Shown here: positions 21,600 to 25,112 of the stretch, piece after piece
Layout: each line of letters opens with the position of its first letter
How positions within the stretch are numbered: position 1 is the stretch's first letter
Virus record (IMG/VR): IMGVR_UViG_3300042865_000103
Span: 1 to 25,112 of that record
DNA: 25,112 nucleotides
Strand: one strand, 5' to 3'
Source of the DNA: a virus
The notes under the pieces: generated by a model
What the model saw: only the letters and a program-made list of their open reading frames with translations
What the model was told of the DNA's origin: nothing
Database searches by the model: none
Position numbers and translations under genes: made by a program

Positions 21600-22622
21600 A
21601 TGTTAAAGAAAAGAGTTATTTTAAAATTTCATGAACATGCTCCAGGAGGATTGGTTTATGAATTAGCGTATTTAATTGAACATATAGATGCTTTAGCTCA
21701 AGCAAGTAAAGCAGACTTTAAATTTGAAGAAGGAAAGACATACTTTTATTTACCAGATGTATCAATACCAAGGTTCAAATTAAAAGCAACAACAGAAGCT
21801 TTAAATGTAAAGTCTACAAGATCAAGTGAAAAAGCAGACTACATATTTATGGGCCCTGTTAAGAAAAACAAATCATCAGATAGCTTGTCTAATGCAGAAG
21901 TTACATATAAGAGTTACTATAGAATAAATGATGATTTGCATAGATTTGATCAAGTTAAAAACTTTTCTACTGAATTAGATAGTAAGCTGAATGAAATTGC
22001 ACTTTTATCAACGTCATATGATATACTTATTGATCATGATGTAATTGATAAATTAAGAGGGCAATGGAAAGAACAATATGGAAAATGGTTATGGATGTCT
22101 TTTTATACAACAAAAAATTTCATATCTTTGAAACATCCAAGTCTCCTTTCCAAATTAAGACATCAAGACGATCTTATTGATTTAGTTAACAAAGACTCTA
22201 TTGTTATAACAGATGAGAAGATGAAAGATCTTCAAGGCATGTTTGACAGCAAAGATAATGATAACATAGTGTTAGCAATGGAGATTATGGCCAATTCAAA
22301 CTTTGAAGAAAGCATCCTTAATAACTACTTTTTACTTATCAATAATCTTGCTAAGATAAGTCAGGCAAAAGAATCAAGTCATAGAAACTTTCAAAACTTC
22401 ATGTTATTTTACGGATTAGATTTAAGACATCTACACGGTAGAATAAGAAACTCTGATGTAGATTATATTTCATCATTCTTAAAAGAGTATGGTAAACTAA
22501 CTCAAGAAGCTATGAATAAAATACTAAAAATGTATGCAGATACAAATAGTCAATACATAGGTAAATATTGCAATTCAAGATTAGTAGCTAACACAGATGT
22601 AGAGTATGACGAGTTTGAATGA
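21600..22622 (+). CDS. Hypothetical protein, 340 aa, third gene of a VWA-MoxR cluster
   Basis: A soluble 340-residue protein with no motif I recognise. The N-terminal third looks alpha/beta with Lys-rich strands; the last 150 residues are mainly helical with many Asn, Leu and Phe (for example MANSNFEESILNNYFLLINN). It lies 2 bases after the AAA+ gene and overlaps the nuclease gene by 17 bases. A third component, client or adaptor of the VWA-AAA+ machine is the simplest hypothesis from gene order. Confidence 0.72.
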   Translation: MLKKRVILKFHEHAPGGLVYELAYLIEHIDALAQASKADFKFEEGKTYFYLPDVSIPRFKLKATTEALNVKSTRSSEKADYIFMGPVKKNKSSDSLSNAEVTYKSYYRINDDLHRFDQVKNFSTELDSKLNEIALLSTSYDILIDHDVIDKLRGQWKEQYGKWLWMSFYTTKNFISLKHPSLLSKLRHQDDLIDLVNKDSIVITDEKMKDLQGMFDSKDNDNIVLAMEIMANSNFEESILNNYFLLINNLAKISQAKESSHRNFQNFMLFYGLDLRHLHGRIRNSDVDYISSFLKEYGKLTQEAMNKILKMYADTNSQYIGKYCNSRLVANTDVEYDEFE

Positions 22623-23649
22623 AAAATTAATGTTGGAGTCTGAATTTTATAACAGACCCTTTTGGTTCAGCTATAGCAGTCTTAATAGGCTGCTATACGC
22701 ACCATCAATATTTTATAATGAATATGTTTTAGGAAATAAGCAGCAGAGAACTGATGCGCATCTTATTGATGGAAAGCTTATTCATTATTTAGTACTTGAC
22801 AGTGCACAATTTGGAGATAAATTTATTCTTGCATCAGGAGATCTTCCTACAGCAGGAGTAAAGGATGTCGTAGACATCGTGTATGAAGTTATTGATAAGA
22901 ATGAAGACAAAGAGTTTAGTTCTTATAATAACATAATACAAACAGTACTTAAGCAAATCAACTTATATCAGAAGTTTGTAGATGATAAGAAGCCAGACAA
23001 AGATGGGATACAAAAAACTGCAGATGAAAAAAGATTTGAAAAAATTGTTACAGATCAAGCAAGTAAGTATTTTGAATTTCTAAAAGTAAAAGGTAATAAA
23101 GATATCATAGACCAAGATACATTAGACAGATGTACCAGAGCAGCAGATGCAATTAAATCAAACCAAACAGTTGTAACTCTACTAGGGTTAGACAGAACAC
23201 ATGATAATGAAGCATTTGGTATCTATAATGAACTTGAAATAAATGGTGACCTAGAAGGCATGCCATTTGGAATTAAAGGTATTATAGATAACATGGTAGT
23301 TGATGTTGAACGTAAATTAATTATAATCAATGACCTTAAGACAAGTCATAAGTCATTATCAGATTTTCCAGAATCTATAGAATACTGGAATTACTGGATG
23401 CAGGCTGCCATGTATAAAAAATTAGCTAAGTTATTCCTAAAGGATGTAATAGATAACACGTGGAGAATAGAATTTAATTTTATTGTAATTGACAAATACA
23501 ATCAGGTATACCCATTTAAAGTAAGCAATGCTACTATGAGTATGTGGACTACAAGATTAGATGAGCAATTAGTAGAAGCAAATTATCATTACACAAATAG
23601 AGACTACACTCTACCTTATAAATTTGTAGCAGGCGAAGTTTTATTATAA
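22606..23649 (+). CDS. PD-(D/E)XK nuclease, RecB/Cas4-like exonuclease
   Basis: A 347-residue nuclease of the PD-(D/E)XK superfamily, similar in layout to phage RecE/Cas4-type exonucleases. An N-terminal YSSLNRLL helix is followed by a DGKLIHYLVLD segment (family motif I region, G-x-x-x-H). The catalytic core is GIIDNMV with D228, then NDLKTS with D243 and K245, and a YWMQAAMY helix carrying the conserved Gln. It could resect DNA ends for the Sak4/SSB recombination pathway. The start at 22606 overlaps the preceding gene by 17 bases; a later start near 22630 is possible and would not affect the domain. Confidence 0.8.
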   Translation: MTSLNEKLMLESEFYNRPFWFSYSSLNRLLYAPSIFYNEYVLGNKQQRTDAHLIDGKLIHYLVLDSAQFGDKFILASGDLPTAGVKDVVDIVYEVIDKNEDKEFSSYNNIIQTVLKQINLYQKFVDDKKPDKDGIQKTADEKRFEKIVTDQASKYFEFLKVKGNKDIIDQDTLDRCTRAADAIKSNQTVVTLLGLDRTHDNEAFGIYNELEINGDLEGMPFGIKGIIDNMVVDVERKLIIINDLKTSHKSLSDFPESIEYWNYWMQAAMYKKLAKLFLKDVIDNTWRIEFNFIVIDKYNQVYPFKVSNATMSMWTTRLDEQLVEANYHYTNRDYTLPYKFVAGEVLL

Positions 23650-23660
23650 CATTTTAAACA

Positions 23661-24242
23661 ATGAACATTGAGAATGTATATGGGAAGTATTTTCAGAAGA
23701 GTAAGCTCTTCTTATATCCCTTATTGAAGATACGACAAGGTATAAGTATAGTTCCTGTTCAAACATATATGCGGTGGTTAGATGTATATGAGCTTGGAGA
23801 TTGCAAGCTTGTATGCGTTTACCATAAGAGAAGTGATGATGAGTATAAAAGATTTGAAGAAAAATATCTTTTATCTAATCCGTTGTTTTATGACTACTTC
23901 TTATTACCAGATAATATGGTAGCATATGTGTTTGATTTTTCAGAACATATCCATGACTATTATAAAGTAGCACATGGTAAGTACTCAGAGCTATCAAGCA
24001 ATTTTAAATTTAAAGTAATTAATTTCTTTTCATCAAACCCAATACATTCAGCATATGTAGATAGTTATCTTTATCCAAATAAACATTTTGATCTCTATTC
24101 AGAACTATTAAACTGTAATATAGAGTTACTAATGGAAGTAGGAGAGCTATGTAGCATGCCTGATATTGATCAGGAAACTTTGCTATCTAAACCTATTCTT
24201 TTGGAGATAGAAGATAATTCTTTACATTTGTTAAAACAATAA
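23661..24242 (+). CDS. Hypothetical protein, 193 aa
   Basis: A soluble, strongly aromatic protein of 193 residues (many Tyr, Phe). It has a KLFLYPLL segment near the N-terminus and a long helical region at the C-terminus. No catalytic motif or signal peptide. The A-rich leader ACATTTTAAACA directly before the ATG supports this start. Proteins with a similar opening occur in other large phages as conserved unknowns, as far as I recall. Function not assigned. Confidence 0.7.
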   Translation: MNIENVYGKYFQKSKLFLYPLLKIRQGISIVPVQTYMRWLDVYELGDCKLVCVYHKRSDDEYKRFEEKYLLSNPLFYDYFLLPDNMVAYVFDFSEHIHDYYKVAHGKYSELSSNFKFKVINFFSSNPIHSAYVDSYLYPNKHFDLYSELLNCNIELLMEVGELCSMPDIDQETLLSKPILLEIEDNSLHLLKQ

Positions 24243-24252
24243 AAATAATTTT

Positions 24253-24687
24253 ATGGATTACGGAAAAAACATGCTCGTTGTGAGCAACTACTGGGGTGAG
24301 GCAAAAAGTTTTAAGCTTATTCCAGTTAGTAATGATTGTCCTTACGCAGAAGCATTGTATGATATCAATACAGGACTCTTAGCAGTTATTGGTAAAGTAC
24401 AAAAACAAGTATTTCATAATGTACCTAAGTTAGATGACAATGGTGACATGATGTACTTGAAGATGGGTAAAAGAGAAAATGGTAAGACCTATAAAGAAGA
24501 GCGTCGTACTATTGATACTTTCCAAGAATACTATATCATTGATGAAAAAGAAATCATTGATTTTGTAAATGACTTTGGTGTAAATTCAAAAGACTTTCCA
24601 TTTATTCAGTACATTGAAGCAGCGCGCAAAGATGTATCACAGATGGTTGTTTCAGATAAGCCATCTATTGCAGAGATAGAAAAGTAA
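24253..24687 (+). CDS. Hypothetical protein, 144 aa, last gene before a terminator
   Basis: A 144-residue soluble protein, beta-rich in its first half (VVSNYWGEAKSF, VIGKVQKQVF), with a Lys/Glu-rich hairpin and a helical C-terminal region. No recognised domain. A strong terminator begins 22 bases after the stop, so it closes the long 17318-24687 run. It may be translated in quantity, as is common for the final gene before a terminator, but this is a guess. Confidence 0.7.
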   Translation: MDYGKNMLVVSNYWGEAKSFKLIPVSNDCPYAEALYDINTGLLAVIGKVQKQVFHNVPKLDDNGDMMYLKMGKRENGKTYKEERRTIDTFQEYYIIDEKEIIDFVNDFGVNSKDFPFIQYIEAARKDVSQMVVSDKPSIAEIEK

Positions 24688-24709
24688 TCAATAGATTACA
24701 ATATAATTG

Positions 24710-24737
24710 AAGGAGGGTAAGCAGCCCTCCTTTTTTT
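24710..24737 (+). terminator. Rho-independent terminator
   Basis: Stem AAGGAGGG (24710-24717) / CCCTCCTT (24725-24732) with a 7-base loop, followed by a run of seven T (24731-24737). Confidence 0.88.
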
Positions 24738-24776
24738 GCCAACTAAAATGGGGGAACAGCTTAACTGAACTGTAGT

Positions 24777-25112
24777 ATGATAACAGAAAGAAAATATAAG
24801 AATGCTTTAGCTGTAGTTGAGCAGTATAGACTACAACAATCAGAATTACAAAGAGCTAAATTAAGTAATGCTGATATTACATTGTCTACTACCTTAGAAG
24901 AAGTGTATGATAAAAAACTTATCACAAGTAAGCTTGCACATGTATTACTTACATATCATAAACACTATGTATTAGTAGGTGATAACAATCCACCAACATT
25001 AGAATTTTTTACTGGTATACGTGTAACTGGTATTCAATGCTGGAGTGGTGTAGGTAAAAAAACTTTGAAAGAGTTTATAGATTTAATGGCTGCTGTAGGC
25101 CATGCTGTTGAA
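24777..25112 (+). CDS. Partial protein, open at the right edge (at least 112 aa), helix-hairpin-helix-like segment
   Basis: An open frame from ATG 24777 runs through the end of the window without a stop, giving 112 codons so far. The first 60 residues are helical and Gln/Leu-rich. Toward the end a GVGKKTLKEFIDLM segment resembles the helix-hairpin-helix region of the RNA polymerase alpha C-terminal domain (GxGxKSLxEI) and related DNA-binding folds. If real, it suggests DNA binding or transcription control. An earlier ATG at 24748 closes after six codons. It follows the terminator at 24710-24737, so it starts a new transcript. Confidence 0.55.
   Translation, partial: MITERKYKNALAVVEQYRLQQSELQRAKLSNADITLSTTLEEVYDKKLITSKLAHVLLTYHKHYVLVGDNNPPTLEFFTGIRVTGIQCWSGVGKKTLKEFIDLMAAVGHAVE

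Noticed and set aside
1-25112. Stop-codon reassignment as in some crAss-like phages
   Set aside because: TAA, TAG and TGA all close genes at sensible positions with tight spacing to the next start.
1-25112. tRNA genes or CRISPR arrays
   Set aside because: I saw no cloverleaf-like segment with a TTC-arm and no set of regularly spaced repeats.

Overview
The window looks like part of the genome of a tailed bacteriophage that infects a member of the Bacteroidota. The DNA is AT-rich and tightly packed. Nearly every gene lies on the plus strand with ATGA- or TAATG-type overlaps. Gene starts are preceded by A-rich leaders rather than strong Shine-Dalgarno sites. The few promoter-like sites match the Bacteroidota consensus (TTTG, then TAnnTTTG). 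TAA, TAG and TGA all end genes, so no stop codon appears to be recoded. The replication gene set (SF2 helicase, Ung, DnaB-like helicase, Sak4-type ATPase, a candidate SSB, Toprim primase, PD-(D/E)XK nuclease) resembles the early/replication block of crAss-like and related large Bacteroidota phages. No capsid, portal, terminase or RNA polymerase gene lies here, so that affiliation is an inference.

Layout. 1-1400: small unknown genes ending in a strong terminator. 1455-5816: an operon with an HNH protein, a SANT/AT-hook-like protein, an unknown protein, and a CobS-like AAA+ ATPase followed by a CobT-like VWA protein; it ends in a terminator at 5828-5886. 5908-9378: a run of small genes rich in membrane and secreted products around a lipoprotein glucosaminidase, with at least six genes of about 60 codons or fewer. 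9351-12278: a DnaA-domain-IV-like protein, an SF2 helicase, a possible ClpS-fold protein and several unknowns. 12202-12549: the only minus-strand gene, with its own TATATTTG box. 12581-17263: uracil-DNA glycosylase, a possible helicase accessory protein, a core-only DnaB helicase, a Sak4-like ATPase and a candidate SSB, ending in a terminator. 17318-24687: Toprim primase, a GIY-YIG-like nuclease, a metallopeptidase-like VWA protein with its AAA+ partner and an unknown 340-residue protein, a PD-(D/E)XK nuclease and two unknowns, then a terminator. A gene cut by the right edge follows.

The replication proteins could form a nearly self-sufficient system: a DnaA-like origin-binding protein, a core-only replicative helicase, a primase with substituted zinc-finger and Toprim residues, SSB and Sak4-type recombination, and Ung to keep uracil out of phage DNA. 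The least explained content is the pair of independent MoxR-type ATPase/VWA modules. One is CobS/CobT-like. The other has an HExxH VWA protein and an undescribed third partner. They probably act as ATP-driven remodelling machines for an unknown target.
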